NCBI GenBank assembly: GCA_030692515.1
Contig: JAUXZS010000061.1
Span: forward strand, 124,001-188,000
Length of the DNA stretch: 64,000 nucleotides
Direction: 5' to 3'
DNA from: Bacteroidota bacterium
GTDB taxonomy: Bacteria; Bacteroidota; Bacteroidia; B-17B0; Aurantibacillaceae
A program made the position numbers and the translations under genes. The first letter of the stretch is position 1. Each line of letters opens with the position of its first letter. Positions 26,761 to 35,333 of the stretch are shown piece after piece. The notes beneath the pieces are model-generated. The model did not search any database, was not told where the DNA came from, and saw only the letters and a list, made by a program, of their open reading frames with translations.

Positions 26761-27987
26761 TCAGAAATATGTGGAAAAACCAAACTGGAAGCCAGCAGTT
26801 AATGAAGGTGGATTTCCTAAAAGATCCTTTTGCCAGTGGTAACGGTAATTTGCACGAATTACTGTTTGAGCAGAAGGACGGAAACTAATACCGGGCACGA
26901 TGGCAATAATATGGTCATACCTATTTTCACCTGTTTCCTTGAAAGTTCCAACATTATAATCCGTGTATTCCGTTCGGAAAGCAAGGTTAATAGTGCTGTT
27001 TTCCCATCCGAACATTTTACGTCTTACAATTGGTTGAACAATATCTAAAAATCCACCTTGCTGTTTATTTCCGAATTGTGGTGGGGAAGAATCAGGAACA
27101 TCAACCATTGCCCAAACCCATTCTGCATTAAGGTATGTATTGATCTTAGGAATTGTGGTATTGAAGTCAATGGCAAAAGCATCTACCCTTTTTTTACTGT
27201 CGATTACTATACCGTCTTCCTCAAATTTATTGTAAACTCCACCCATCCATGAAATACCAACTTCTCCAATTTTGCGATGGCGAATGGCTGTTTTAGCTGT
27301 TATTAAAGGAATACCGTTAAAACTTTCTTCAAAGCGTTCAGGATTTTTTTTACTTTCCGGGAGCCACGTTCTGTTTTCTTCGTTGGCAATTATTTTATCG
27401 TCAAACCCATTGGTTAAATAGGCTTCGTAAGCCCACACCAAATTATTACGCCCGTATTTTCCAAAAACACCAAAGCCTACATTGCTCCAAGTGGACGGAA
27501 TAATGGTTGTCGCTGATATAGGACGGCTGATGAACTCCCATTTCGGCCCATCGTGGTTTTGATTGAATGCACCGATAGGATTCATTAATACACCACCACG
27601 TAAATTAAATAAAGGATGAAGTTCAATGTCCATGGAAGCAAACTCAATTCCTATTTCTTTTCCTCCTTCTTCCAGCTCAATTTCGGATAAAAACTTAATG
27701 CGTTTTTTTATAGTGGATGATAAAAATATTGTCATACGGGGAATTTGAAATGATAACCCTTCCGAAACTCCATCTGTACCAAAATAACTGCTGTTTGCTT
27801 CTAAATACCCTCCTATTGATACGGGTAGTTTTCCCATTTGTAGAAAGGGGCGATTATACACAGCATCCATATTCATTTTCAGTTTACTGGTATCTGTTGG
27901 GATCCGTTTAAAAAAAGAGGAATCACTTTGTGAGAAAGCCTGAATGCTTAACACGGAAGTGAGTAAAAATAAAAATGTTTGTTTCAT
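26761..27987 (-). CDS. Outer-membrane porin (phosphate-selective porin O/P-like)
   Basis: A 408-residue exported barrel protein (signal ending QAFSQ). It has alternating strands, for example GGYLEANSSYFGTDGVSEGLSF in the first quarter, and ends TAGFQFGFSTYF with a terminal Phe, a hallmark of outer-membrane barrels. It resembles OprO/OprP-type porins. Its stop region overlaps nothing downstream, but its ATG overlaps the stop of the Rieske gene by 4 bases, so it is cotranslated with the redox genes upstream. Confidence 0.75.
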   Translation of the reverse strand: MKQTFLFLLTSVLSIQAFSQSDSSFFKRIPTDTSKLKMNMDAVYNRPFLQMGKLPVSIGGYLEANSSYFGTDGVSEGLSFQIPRMTIFLSSTIKKRIKFLSEIELEEGGKEIGIEFASMDIELHPLFNLRGGVLMNPIGAFNQNHDGPKWEFISRPISATTIIPSTWSNVGFGVFGKYGRNNLVWAYEAYLTNGFDDKIIANEENRTWLPESKKNPERFEESFNGIPLITAKTAIRHRKIGEVGISWMGGVYNKFEEDGIVIDSKKRVDAFAIDFNTTIPKINTYLNAEWVWAMVDVPDSSPPQFGNKQQGGFLDIVQPIVRRKMFGWENSTINLAFRTEYTDYNVGTFKETGENRYDHIIAIVPGISFRPSAQTVIRANYRYHWQKDLLGNPPSLTAGFQFGFSTYF

Positions 27988-28427
27988 GCTGCTAATTGTA
28001 TGTATATATTTTTTTCATCAGTCGTTACCGGAAACGATTTCAATTTTTGTTCTGCCGGGCCTTGTATAACATCCCCCTTATTGCTGAACTCGCTGCCGTG
28101 TGCCGAACAAGTGAGCAGATCACCATTTACATTTAATTCATTACCCTGGTGTGTGCAACGAAGTAATAAAGCAGAAAAATTATTCTCTGAAAAGCGATAT
28201 ACCACTATTGGATAATCTGAGTTTTCCAGCTTTGCAATGATGCATTTACGGAATGTTGTTTTATCATTTTTCAATAGGATGAAATCCGATTTATTTATTT
28301 GCAACCGGTTATTATCTGCAATCCCTTGTATATAATGAGTACTGCTACAACTTTCAAAAAGCAGCGATAGCCCCAAACAGGAAGCTCCTAATAATCCACA
28401 TTGCTTAATAAAGTTTCTACGTTCCAT
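27984..28427 (-). CDS. Rieske 2Fe-2S lipoprotein
   Basis: A 147-residue protein with a twin-arginine motif (RRNFIK), a lipobox (LFESC near residue 27) and a C-terminal Rieske domain. CTHQG and CSAHGSEF provide the two Cys and two His that hold the 2Fe-2S cluster, and the domain is complete. It is probably exported folded with its cluster through Tat and tethered to the membrane. Two bases separate it from the di-heme protein upstream, so the two likely work in one electron-transfer chain. Confidence 0.88.
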   Translation of the reverse strand: MERRNFIKQCGLLGASCLGLSLLFESCSSTHYIQGIADNNRLQINKSDFILLKNDKTTFRKCIIAKLENSDYPIVVYRFSENNFSALLLRCTHQGNELNVNGDLLTCSAHGSEFSNKGDVIQGPAEQKLKSFPVTTDEKNIYIQLAA

Positions 28428-28429
28428 AA

Positions 28430-29653
28430 TTACAGCGATTCAAGGAATTTAATTAGTTGTTGTTTCTGCTGTTCTGATAAAGTATTAAAAGCCGTTCTTC
28501 TGCTGGCAGCTTCTCCACCATGAAAAGAAATAGCACCTTCAAAAGTGGTTGCCCTTCCATCGTGCAATAAAAATAACTGGCCTCCCTGCGAATCTTTTGC
28601 CAGGCCAAGTCCCCAAAGTGGTGGTGTTCTCCATTCGCTGCCTTTTGCATTTCCTTCAGGATAACTATCGTCAAGTAGTTGCCCCATATCATGCAATAAA
28701 AAATCAGAATAAGGGTGAAATGTTTGGTTGCTCAATGCCTCAATATCGGATTGAGCAGTAACGAATGTAGATTTGTGGCAACTGTTACAACCAATTTGAT
28801 TGAACAGGTTTTCTCCTGCCATTACATCAGGATCATCTGTATTTCTTCTTGTAGGGGCTTTCAAAGTACGCATATAGAATACCAGGCTATAAACAAAACT
28901 TGCGGACACTTCGGGATCTGTAACATTGTCGCCTGTATTAATTCCAGCCTGCACATTATATAAATCCTGCATATCAAAATCAGAAGTAATTCCTATATCC
29001 TGTTTCAAGGCAAATACTACCTGATCTTGAATGGTAACCTTTTCAGCCTTTTTACCAAAACGACCAATATACTGGCTACCATTAGGAATGTGAATGGATT
29101 GAGGAATAAAGAAGCTCGTAGGGTTTACATAATTAATTCTGCCGGAAATACCATCTGCATCCACATCGTTAGAATCAACGTTAGCTAAAATAGAAGCATC
29201 TGATAAAGCAGCTATATAACCTAATCCCATTATTGCCGGAGCCATGCGCTTGCTAAACACATTTGCTTCGCCTGGTATTACTTCAGCCGGATAGCCCATA
29301 ATAGAACTTTGTTGTAACTGCGGACCACCTTTACTTAATAAATAATCTACTATCGAACCGTTTACATTCGCAAAACGTGTAAGAACATTGGTGGGATGTC
29401 CTTTCCCATTACCTGCATGACAATTAGAGCAAGACGTTTGAACAAATATTGGTCCTAATCCCTGTTCGGGAGTAAAGATTTTACCAAATGCTATGTCTCC
29501 GACCAAATGTTCGTGTTCTTGCTGTGGAGTAAGGCCGGGAATTGTTCCTGCTAATATTTCTTCATCTTTTGGGGCAGGTGGAAGCATTTTTTCGCAGGCA
29601 ACCATAGTAATTATAAATAGTGCAATGCCTGAAAGTAGTATTGTTTTTTTCAT
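28430..29653 (-). CDS. Di-heme cytochrome c peroxidase-like oxidoreductase (DUF1111 / thiol oxidoreductase)
   Basis: About 407 residues from the ATG at 29653, chosen because it gives a proper lipoprotein signal (MVACEK). An upstream start at 29680 overlaps the previous gene. Two heme c sites are visible: CSNCH near residue 75 and CNSCH near residue 280. The region LFLLHDGRATTFEGAISFHGGEA is characteristic of the di-heme putative peroxidase family. It should be a periplasm-facing redox enzyme. Partners are the Rieske protein downstream and the small cytochrome upstream. Confidence 0.85.
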   Translation of the reverse strand: MKKTILLSGIALFIITMVACEKMLPPAPKDEEILAGTIPGLTPQQEHEHLVGDIAFGKIFTPEQGLGPIFVQTSCSNCHAGNGKGHPTNVLTRFANVNGSIVDYLLSKGGPQLQQSSIMGYPAEVIPGEANVFSKRMAPAIMGLGYIAALSDASILANVDSNDVDADGISGRINYVNPTSFFIPQSIHIPNGSQYIGRFGKKAEKVTIQDQVVFALKQDIGITSDFDMQDLYNVQAGINTGDNVTDPEVSASFVYSLVFYMRTLKAPTRRNTDDPDVMAGENLFNQIGCNSCHKSTFVTAQSDIEALSNQTFHPYSDFLLHDMGQLLDDSYPEGNAKGSEWRTPPLWGLGLAKDSQGGQLFLLHDGRATTFEGAISFHGGEAASRRTAFNTLSEQQKQQLIKFLESL

Positions 29654-29663
29654 AGTCAATGTG

Positions 29664-30011
29664 TTAATTATTGGGCGCACCTGAGTTGATCCAGCACTTT
29701 ATTTTTTTTCTGTCTTCTAATGAAAGGGGGCTTGTGGCTGGCATTGTTTTGTTTGTAACTACTCTGCTTTCTAAAGTTCCGGTGGAAGCAACGGCTTTCA
29801 AGCCGGTATAAGTAGTATAGTCTCCATTGCTGGAACCTGCATTGTGGCAACCGGATGAAAGGCAATTTCCATTGATGATTGGCTTTAGATCTGAATTATA
29901 ACTTGGACTTACACCTGAACAATCAATAACTTCTTCCTTTTTTTTCTTTTTACAGGCTTCCATTACTGTCAATAATATGAAAGCCGAAAAAAGTATTTTT
30001 AACCATCTCAT
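29664..30011 (-). CDS. Small c-type cytochrome lipoprotein with CxxxxCH site
   Basis: A 115-residue lipoprotein (MEACKKKKK). The segment NGNCLSSGCHNAGSS carries C-x4-C-H, an expanded heme c motif instead of CxxCH. TMPATSPLSLEDRKKIKCWINSGAPNN at the end is typical of Bacteroidota monoheme domains in which a Met (MP) is the distal heme ligand. It is the first gene of the leftward redox operon and starts 18 bases from a TATATTTG promoter overlapped by the regulator palindrome. Confidence 0.8.
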   Translation of the reverse strand: MRWLKILFSAFILLTVMEACKKKKKEEVIDCSGVSPSYNSDLKPIINGNCLSSGCHNAGSSNGDYTTYTGLKAVASTGTLESRVVTNKTMPATSPLSLEDRKKIKCWINSGAPNN

Positions 30012-30028
30012 TTTATTAAATATTCAGG

Positions 30029-30036
30029 CAAATATA
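30029..30036 (-). promoter_or_regulatory. Leftward promoter (-7 TATATTTG) for the cytochrome operon
   Basis: Plus-strand CAAATATA, i.e. TATATTTG leftward, lies 18 bases before the ATG at 30011. The -33 region falls inside the palindrome at 30041-30066, so the bound regulator should block or modulate this promoter. Confidence 0.6.
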
Positions 30037-30040
30037 ATAC

Positions 30041-30066
30041 AAATATTTAGATTAGTCTAAATATTT
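30041..30066. promoter_or_regulatory. DtxR-family operator in divergent promoter region
   Basis: A perfect inverted repeat: arms AAATATTTAGA (30041-30051) and TCTAAATATTT (30056-30066) around TTAG. The core TTTAGATTAGTCTAAA resembles the TTAGGTTAGCCTAACCTAA box of DtxR/IdeR/MntR regulators. It sits between the leftward TATATTTG and the rightward TATATTTG promoters, immediately upstream of the DtxR-family gene, implying autoregulation. Confidence 0.7.
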
Positions 30067-30086
30067 AGTTTTACCAGCCAAATAGT

Positions 30087-30094
30087 TATATTTG
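30087..30094 (+). promoter_or_regulatory. Rightward promoter (-7 TATATTTG) of the DtxR-family gene
   Basis: TATATTTG lies 17 bases before the ATG at 30112. Its -33 region abuts the right arm of the operator palindrome. Confidence 0.6.
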
Positions 30095-30111
30095 TAAAAA
30101 AAATTGAGGGC

Positions 30112-30771
30112 ATGAACTCGTTTACGGAAGAAAATTACCTGAAGGCCATCTTCAAACTGTTGGAAAAGGGGGAGAAAGCGGTTAGTACAACAGCGCTTTC
30201 TGCACGAATGACTACGAAGGCTGCAACCGTAACTGATATGATAAAGCGGTTAGCAGAAAAGAAATTGATTAACTATGAAAAGTATCAGGGGGTTACACTT
30301 ACCGAAAAAGGAAAAGCCATAGCAATCAGCATTATTAGAAAGCACCGATTATGGGAAGTGTTTCTTGTAGAAAAACTTCACTTTAAATGGGACGAAGTGC
30401 ATGAGATGGCAGAGCAGCTGGAGCATGTGAAATCAGAGGAATTGGTTAATCGGATTGATGCGTTTCTCAACTTCCCTAAGTTTGATCCTCATGGTGATCC
30501 CATCCCGGATGCCAAAGGTGTTTTTAACAGAAAAAAATCTGTTTTACTTGCTGAGATAAATACTGGTCAAAACTGCATAATGACAGGTGTTGTTGACCAC
30601 TCGGTAAATTTTCTTCAATACCTTGATAAAGTGGGATTATCTATTGGAAAAGAAATTAAATTAATAGAAGTTGTCGGTTTTGATAAATCTATTCAGGTAC
30701 AGCTAAATGGCAAAGAAAAAGTATTTCTTAGCCATGAGGTAGCAAAGAATCTGCTGGTTAATAAGCAATAA
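30112..30771 (+). CDS. DtxR/MntR-family metal-dependent transcriptional regulator
   Basis: A 219-residue cytosolic repressor. Residues 1-70 form the winged helix (FTEENYLKAIFKLLEKGEKAVSTTALSARM ... TVTDMIKRLAEKKLINYEKYQGVTLTEKG). Residues 72-140 form the metal-binding dimer domain (RKHRLWEVFLVEKLHF...HEMAEQLEHV, with His and Glu ligands), and GDPIPDAKG is conserved in the family. A C-terminal FeoA/SH3-like domain follows (about 150-219). It senses Fe(II) or Mn(II) and binds palindromes like those at 30041-30066 and 30829-30849. Likely targets are the cytochrome operon, itself and the TonB receptor. Confidence 0.9.
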   Translation: MNSFTEENYLKAIFKLLEKGEKAVSTTALSARMTTKAATVTDMIKRLAEKKLINYEKYQGVTLTEKGKAIAISIIRKHRLWEVFLVEKLHFKWDEVHEMAEQLEHVKSEELVNRIDAFLNFPKFDPHGDPIPDAKGVFNRKKSVLLAEINTGQNCIMTGVVDHSVNFLQYLDKVGLSIGKEIKLIEVVGFDKSIQVQLNGKEKVFLSHEVAKNLLVNKQ

Positions 30772-30828
30772 CTATTAAAGAAAATTTCCCTTTTTTAGTT
30801 TTCTAATCGCTTTAAAAAGAATGAATTT

Positions 30829-30849
30829 TATTTAGAATCATTCTAAATA
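30829..30849. promoter_or_regulatory. Second DtxR-type palindrome upstream of the TonB receptor
   Basis: A perfect 21-base palindrome: TATTTAGAAT (30829-30838), C, ATTCTAAATA (30840-30849). It shares the ATTTAGA/TCTAAAT half sites with 30041-30066 but with a five-base instead of a four-base centre. It lies about 70 bases upstream of the receptor ATG and just upstream of a TTG-N20-TTGCTTTG promoter candidate. Confidence 0.65.
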
Positions 30850-30863
30850 CCTTTTTTTAGGTA

Positions 30864-30894
30864 TTGCAACTCCATTTTTTACAACGTTGCTTTG
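30864..30894 (+). promoter_or_regulatory. Candidate promoter of the TonB receptor
   Basis: TTG at 30864-30866, then 20 bases, then TTGCTTTG at 30887-30894. This is one mismatch from TAnnTTTG, with correct spacing. The ATG at 30919 follows 24 bases later. Confidence 0.45.
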
Positions 30895-30918
30895 CATCCG
30901 AATTTAATATAATCCCTC

Positions 30919-33606
30919 ATGAATATAAAATACATAATTACCTCCGTTTTCTTATTTGTTTCTGCCTCTCTACTTATGGCGCAGGATGCTAAAATAAAAG
31001 GTTTAATAATTTCAGGTGAAGACAGTGCGCCACTCAGCGGTGTGTATATAAGTTATGGAGCCAACAAAGGAACATATACCAATGATAAAGGAGAGTTTCA
31101 GCTTACTCAACTTACAACCGGAATATATCCTATTGCTATTTCATCTCTTGGCTTTGGGAAAATTGATACGACTATTACAATTGATAACGCATCACAAATT
31201 ATTGACCTCGGTAAATTAACAATTCAACCAAGCGCAATTTCAATACCAGAGATCGTTATTGTACAGCCATCCATTAGCTTAGGTTATTCCACACGTTATC
31301 AGGGGAGCAATACCATTGTTACTCAAAAAGAAATATTGCAAACTGCTCCTATTGGTACAGAAGAAGTATTGAAAAAAGTAGCGGGAGTGAATATATCAGG
31401 GGATATGGGGATTTCAAACAGGCTCAATGCCGGAATACGTGGATCATACCCACGCAGGGCTGTCAGTTTGTTATTGCTCGAAGACGGAACACCAATTGCA
31501 CCTGCACCCTACCTTGCACCTGAAGCCTATTACAACCCGCCAAGCGACAGGCTTGACGGAATAGAAATTATCAAGGGTGCAGACATCCTCGCTTACGGAG
31601 CTAATACGGTATATGGTGTTATCAATTATATTACTAAACGTCCTCCATCCAAACCGACACTTGGTGTAAATCTTACAGGAGGAGGAAACGGATACAACTC
31701 ACAATACCTTACCTATGGCGGAACATGGGATAAGATAGGAGCGGAATTGCAAGTATTAAATAAGAGCTTTGGTGGCTTTCAAGATAATTCAAGCTCGTCA
31801 ATTTTTAATACTACTGCAAAAATGTTTGCGGAGTTTGGAAAAAAATCATCTGTATATGTTAAACTCAACTATCACCAGGAAAAATCTAAAGCAACTTACA
31901 GCGCACTCACTCCTTTTTCATTCAAACTTGATCCCACACAAAACCCTTTTGATGCTGATGATCTTAATACCAAGCGCTATGCGGTTGACATAATTCATAA
32001 ATATCAATTTGGAAAAAATCTTGTTCTTTCATCAAAGGTATATGCCCATCAATTTAATCGTGACTGGTGGCGACAAGAGAACACACTGATAAAAGCATCT
32101 ACTGCACGAACTTATTTAGGTGATGAAATTTATTTTGATCGTTACAGTTACCTGGAGGGGAAAACTTTTGGAACTGATGATTATGTACGTGTAGGTAAAG
32201 TGGTAAGTGGAAAAGAAAGCACACGTGCCCGTAACCGACAGTTCAGAGTGGCTGGTGTTCAGGAAACGATCAATTATAAATGGACAACTGCCAAAACAGA
32301 AAACATGCTGGAAATAGGAATAAAGGGGCATTCGGAATCATTCAAAAATCAGGAATTTAAAAATGATTCTTCACGCTTTTCCCGAAGTGGCACGATGGAT
32401 AAAGATGAGCAATACGATTTGTACGCATTATCCTCACACATAAAACATTCCACCACTTTTAATAACAAATTCAGTGTTACACCCCTTATCCGCTTTGAGT
32501 TGGTTGATATGCGCAAGTATAATATGATCCAAATAGCACAATCTGCCGACAATGATGGTTCTCGTTTTTACGGCAGCAAACACAATACATTTACTTCATT
32601 TCTGCCAGGCATTAATCTTGGATATCTGTTTTTTAATCGGTTGAATTTATATGCCGGTGTTTACAAAGGTTATACAGCACCTATTGCCGATGTTGGTTTT
32701 TTGAATGTGAATAATGAAGGAGTTGTGGGTACGCCTGCTACCGATGCGGATATTAATATGCAACCTGAAACAAGTTTAAACTACGAAGCCGGTATCAGAG
32801 GTTATACAAAAAATAATTTCATCAACGGACAGGCAACTTATTTCAATAATAATATCAGTAATTTTTATTCAGCAGGAAGAAATGAAGCGTTTGAATCGTT
32901 GGGTAAAGTGAATATCAATGGTTTGGAATTAGCCACCAATTTCAATCTGCATGAACTTTACAAAAATCAAAAGCACAAGATCACTATTGGTCTTTCCGCA
33001 TCCCTGATGAGAGGACGAGTATTAAGCGGAAGACTTAAAGACAGTGATTTGCTAAAGGCTAAACACACAAATGCCACTAAACAGGAATTAATAGATAAGA
33101 TAAATTCAGAACGGGAAGGCTATGATGTTTACTTTACATCATCCAGTGGACAAGACAGTCTTGTAACTCGTGAACTAAATTCAGCCGATTTTTCTTCTAT
33201 CAAGCGCCTCGACCTTAATTTTGGAGATGGATTAATCGAAAAAAATTCTATTCCGTACTTACCCCAATCAATTTTAAACGCTTCTATCAACTATAATGTA
33301 AAAGGGTTTACTGTTGGAGCGAACTACAATTACGTAGGCACACAATACACGGATTACCTTAACTTCGACAATGAAACAGCAGAAGGTGCAATTGGTAAGC
33401 TCAATGCTTTTAGCACTATTGATTTAAACGCTTCGTACTCGTTCGAGAATAGCAAGAAAAAATATTTGAAAGGACTTACTATTTTTGCGACAGGGAAAAA
33501 CATTACCAACGAGATTTATGCAGCATCACGTTTACATAGGGTTTCATCGGGAATAATGCCAGGAGGGTTTCGTCAAATAAATGGCGGGATACGTTTTGTA
33601 TTTTAA
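30919..33606 (+). CDS. TonB-dependent outer-membrane receptor (FecA-like siderophore/metal receptor)
   Basis: An 895-residue receptor. A signal peptide (ending LLMAQ) is followed by a carboxypeptidase-regulatory-like beta domain (about 25-105, GVYISYGANKGTYTNDKGEF). The plug domain comes next (about 130-245, LKKVAGVNISGDMG ... ANTVYGVINYITKRPP), then a 22-strand barrel ending INGGIRFVF with the terminal Phe. The plug resembles FecA-type receptors for ferric citrate or related chelates. The DtxR-type palindrome upstream supports metal-repressed uptake. Its TAA overlaps the TAA of the convergent M23 gene by two bases, leaving no gap. Confidence 0.9.
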   Translation: MNIKYIITSVFLFVSASLLMAQDAKIKGLIISGEDSAPLSGVYISYGANKGTYTNDKGEFQLTQLTTGIYPIAISSLGFGKIDTTITIDNASQIIDLGKLTIQPSAISIPEIVIVQPSISLGYSTRYQGSNTIVTQKEILQTAPIGTEEVLKKVAGVNISGDMGISNRLNAGIRGSYPRRAVSLLLLEDGTPIAPAPYLAPEAYYNPPSDRLDGIEIIKGADILAYGANTVYGVINYITKRPPSKPTLGVNLTGGGNGYNSQYLTYGGTWDKIGAELQVLNKSFGGFQDNSSSSIFNTTAKMFAEFGKKSSVYVKLNYHQEKSKATYSALTPFSFKLDPTQNPFDADDLNTKRYAVDIIHKYQFGKNLVLSSKVYAHQFNRDWWRQENTLIKASTARTYLGDEIYFDRYSYLEGKTFGTDDYVRVGKVVSGKESTRARNRQFRVAGVQETINYKWTTAKTENMLEIGIKGHSESFKNQEFKNDSSRFSRSGTMDKDEQYDLYALSSHIKHSTTFNNKFSVTPLIRFELVDMRKYNMIQIAQSADNDGSRFYGSKHNTFTSFLPGINLGYLFFNRLNLYAGVYKGYTAPIADVGFLNVNNEGVVGTPATDADINMQPETSLNYEAGIRGYTKNNFINGQATYFNNNISNFYSAGRNEAFESLGKVNINGLELATNFNLHELYKNQKHKITIGLSASLMRGRVLSGRLKDSDLLKAKHTNATKQELIDKINSEREGYDVYFTSSSGQDSLVTRELNSADFSSIKRLDLNFGDGLIEKNSIPYLPQSILNASINYNVKGFTVGANYNYVGTQYTDYLNFDNETAEGAIGKLNAFSTIDLNASYSFENSKKKYLKGLTIFATGKNITNEIYAASRLHRVSSGIMPGGFRQINGGIRFVF

Positions 33607-34121
33607 ACTATTCCCGAATAAATTGTCTTCTGTGGATCAACCTTAGCTCCTGAAGGATCAGTTAGTGTGAGATGCAAATGTGGTCCGGTACTTTTGCCTG
33701 TGTTACCCGATAATCCAATAACGTCCCCTTGTTTTATTTTGTCTCCTTTTTTCACCAACGGTTTATTCAAATGAGCATATCCTGTTTTATAGCCGTTATC
33801 ATGCTTAATGATAACCTGATTGCCACCATCCCCACCGGATGATACATTATCCACGATTCCCGGCATTGGGCTTTTAATAGGGGTATTTAAAGAAACAGCT
33901 AAATCAATTCCGTTGTGAAAAGCATTTTGTTTTCCGGTTTTAGGATCTGTCCGATATCCGAACTTGCTGGTGATTTTAGCAACTACGGGACTTAACCAGC
34001 TTTGAGCATCTTCCGCAATCTCTCTAATCTTCTTTCTGTTTTTATGAATTAAAATACCAATAGTCATTACTCCCGCAGTAATGCCAAGCCCCCAATAAAT
34101 TTGTTTTCGTGTAATTTTCAT
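33603..34121 (-). CDS. Membrane-anchored M23 peptidoglycan endopeptidase
   Basis: A 172-residue protein. An N-terminal membrane helix (YWGLGITAGVMTIGILIH) is followed by a lysostaphin-type M23 domain: SKFGYRTDP, FHNGIDLA (zinc His and Asp) and GPHLHLTL (the HxH motif). The active-site ligands look complete. It would cleave peptide cross-links of peptidoglycan. Placed last in the virion/lysis module and one base after the lysozyme gene, it probably helps genome entry or cell lysis. It converges on the TonB receptor with overlapping stops. Confidence 0.88.
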   Translation of the reverse strand: MKITRKQIYWGLGITAGVMTIGILIHKNRKKIREIAEDAQSWLSPVVAKITSKFGYRTDPKTGKQNAFHNGIDLAVSLNTPIKSPMPGIVDNVSSGGDGGNQVIIKHDNGYKTGYAHLNKPLVKKGDKIKQGDVIGLSGNTGKSTGPHLHLTLTDPSGAKVDPQKTIYSGIV

Positions 34122-34122
34122 A

Positions 34123-34833
34123 TTACTTCAATTTTTTGACATGCAGAGTAGCAAGCGACTTCTTTTTTCTCCAGTGTCTTATAAGAAAAAACACGCCTAC
34201 CCCCAAAGCAATTACTGTTAATCCTATGACAACTCCGCCTTTATGTTCCTTGACTATTTCTTCGGTATCAGAAAAAAAGCCTGCTGAATACATTGCGACT
34301 ATTTTCGCCATGCGGTTAAAATAGCCCTTCTCATAAGTAAGACCCCTAAAAAAGTTCTTACGGATTTCCATTAAGGCATTAAAGAATTTATTATCGGGAA
34401 GACTGTTTATTTTTGATACTTCGTCATCCGATAATTTAAAAGACTTATACTCCTGTACCGTACCTGCGCCCATCAATTTATTAATGGCCTGACGGGTATG
34501 AAGCGGTCCATAGCTGCCGGAACCATATACGCTGTCAAATACCAAGTGCGCAACAGGCTGGCTTTTAATTCTATCTCCTTGAACGGGATCCCAGAATTTT
34601 GCTTTAGCAATTTTTTGAGCAAGCTCAGGGCTAAGATTTTTAATTTCTTCAGCTGTCGGGCATCGCTTAAAATAATCGCCATAGGCAATAGCCGAGATAC
34701 CAAACTTTGTCCCGATCAGTTTACTCCCAGGTTTCCCTTTGGCGGGACAATAATTTGCAGAATCATTCGCTAATTGCTGATAACCTCCTTCAAAACCTTT
34801 TGTACCCGTCCATATTTGTGAGAAGCTACCCAT
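34123..34833 (-). CDS. GH108-family lysozyme with C-terminal membrane anchor
   Basis: About 236 residues from the ATG at 34833; a longer in-frame start at 34899 would run through the small gene upstream. The N-terminus carries the GH108 signature TKGFEGGYQQL, where the Glu of EGGY is the predicted catalytic acid. A peptidoglycan-binding helical domain follows (LVFDSVYGSGSYGPLHTRQAIN region). A C-terminal membrane helix (VVIGLTVIALGVGVFFLIR) with a basic tail is unusual for soluble phage endolysins. It suggests a virion-membrane-tethered enzyme. Confidence 0.85.
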   Translation of the reverse strand: MGSFSQIWTGTKGFEGGYQQLANDSANYCPAKGKPGSKLIGTKFGISAIAYGDYFKRCPTAEEIKNLSPELAQKIAKAKFWDPVQGDRIKSQPVAHLVFDSVYGSGSYGPLHTRQAINKLMGAGTVQEYKSFKLSDDEVSKINSLPDNKFFNALMEIRKNFFRGLTYEKGYFNRMAKIVAMYSAGFFSDTEEIVKEHKGGVVIGLTVIALGVGVFFLIRHWRKKKSLATLHVKKLK

Positions 34834-34837
34834 TGTC

Positions 34838-34972
34838 CTATTTCTCTTTTTTACAATTACACTCAGGTTTTTTGGGTGCAAATCGGTCATACAAAGCAAT
34901 TACAGTTCTCGCAGTTATAGCAAGAAGAAAAACCGCATAAAGCAATTTCATTCCCTTACTTTGCTCATTCAT
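34838..34972 (-). CDS. 44-residue membrane protein with C-terminal CxC
   Basis: A short ORF: start MNEQSKGMKLLYAVFLLAIT, one membrane helix, then YDRFAPKKPECNCKKEK. The ATG overlaps the 3' end of the coiled-coil gene by 8 bases, and the stop lies 4 bases before the lysozyme ATG, which fits a compact operon. Function unknown; the size and position suggest a holin-like or virion membrane peptide. Confidence 0.6.
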   Translation of the reverse strand: MNEQSKGMKLLYAVFLLAITARTVIALYDRFAPKKPECNCKKEK

Positions 34973-35321
34973 GGTCGTGCGTTTTTGATAATTCTTTCAG
35001 CTGATTTCGCAACTGGACATTTTCCTTTTCTACTTTCTCAACTTTCCCTTCCAGTTCGACAATTCGTTCCCGCTGGCTCTCGATCTGTTTTTTAAGGTCG
35101 TGATTTTCTTCGGCTACCGCTTCCAACTCTTTCACTCTTGCCTCCAATTTCTGCGACCACTGCACCCAATTTTCTACTATGTGCCTTTCAGATTGGGCAT
35201 TGAGGTTTCTGATCTCTGCGGACTGCTTTCTTTTGTCCGAACGAAACTTAACGATCAGCTCTACCAGTTTCCAGAAACCGGTTGCGCTAAATAATACTGC
35301 TATTAGTTTAATGTAATCCAT
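34965..35321 (-). CDS. Membrane-anchored coiled-coil protein
   Basis: A 118-residue protein with one N-terminal membrane helix (IKLIAVLFSATGFWKLVELIV). A long heptad-rich coiled coil covers most of the remainder (ARVKELEAVAEENHDLKKQI ... VEKVEKENVQLRNQLKEL). The end is THDHE. The layout recalls spanin-like or trimeric stalk proteins. It lies between the fibre genes and the lysozyme. No family recognised. Confidence 0.65.
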   Translation of the reverse strand: MDYIKLIAVLFSATGFWKLVELIVKFRSDKRKQSAEIRNLNAQSERHIVENWVQWSQKLEARVKELEAVAEENHDLKKQIESQRERIVELEGKVEKVEKENVQLRNQLKELSKTHDHE

Positions 35322-35333
35322 ATTTTAAAGGTT

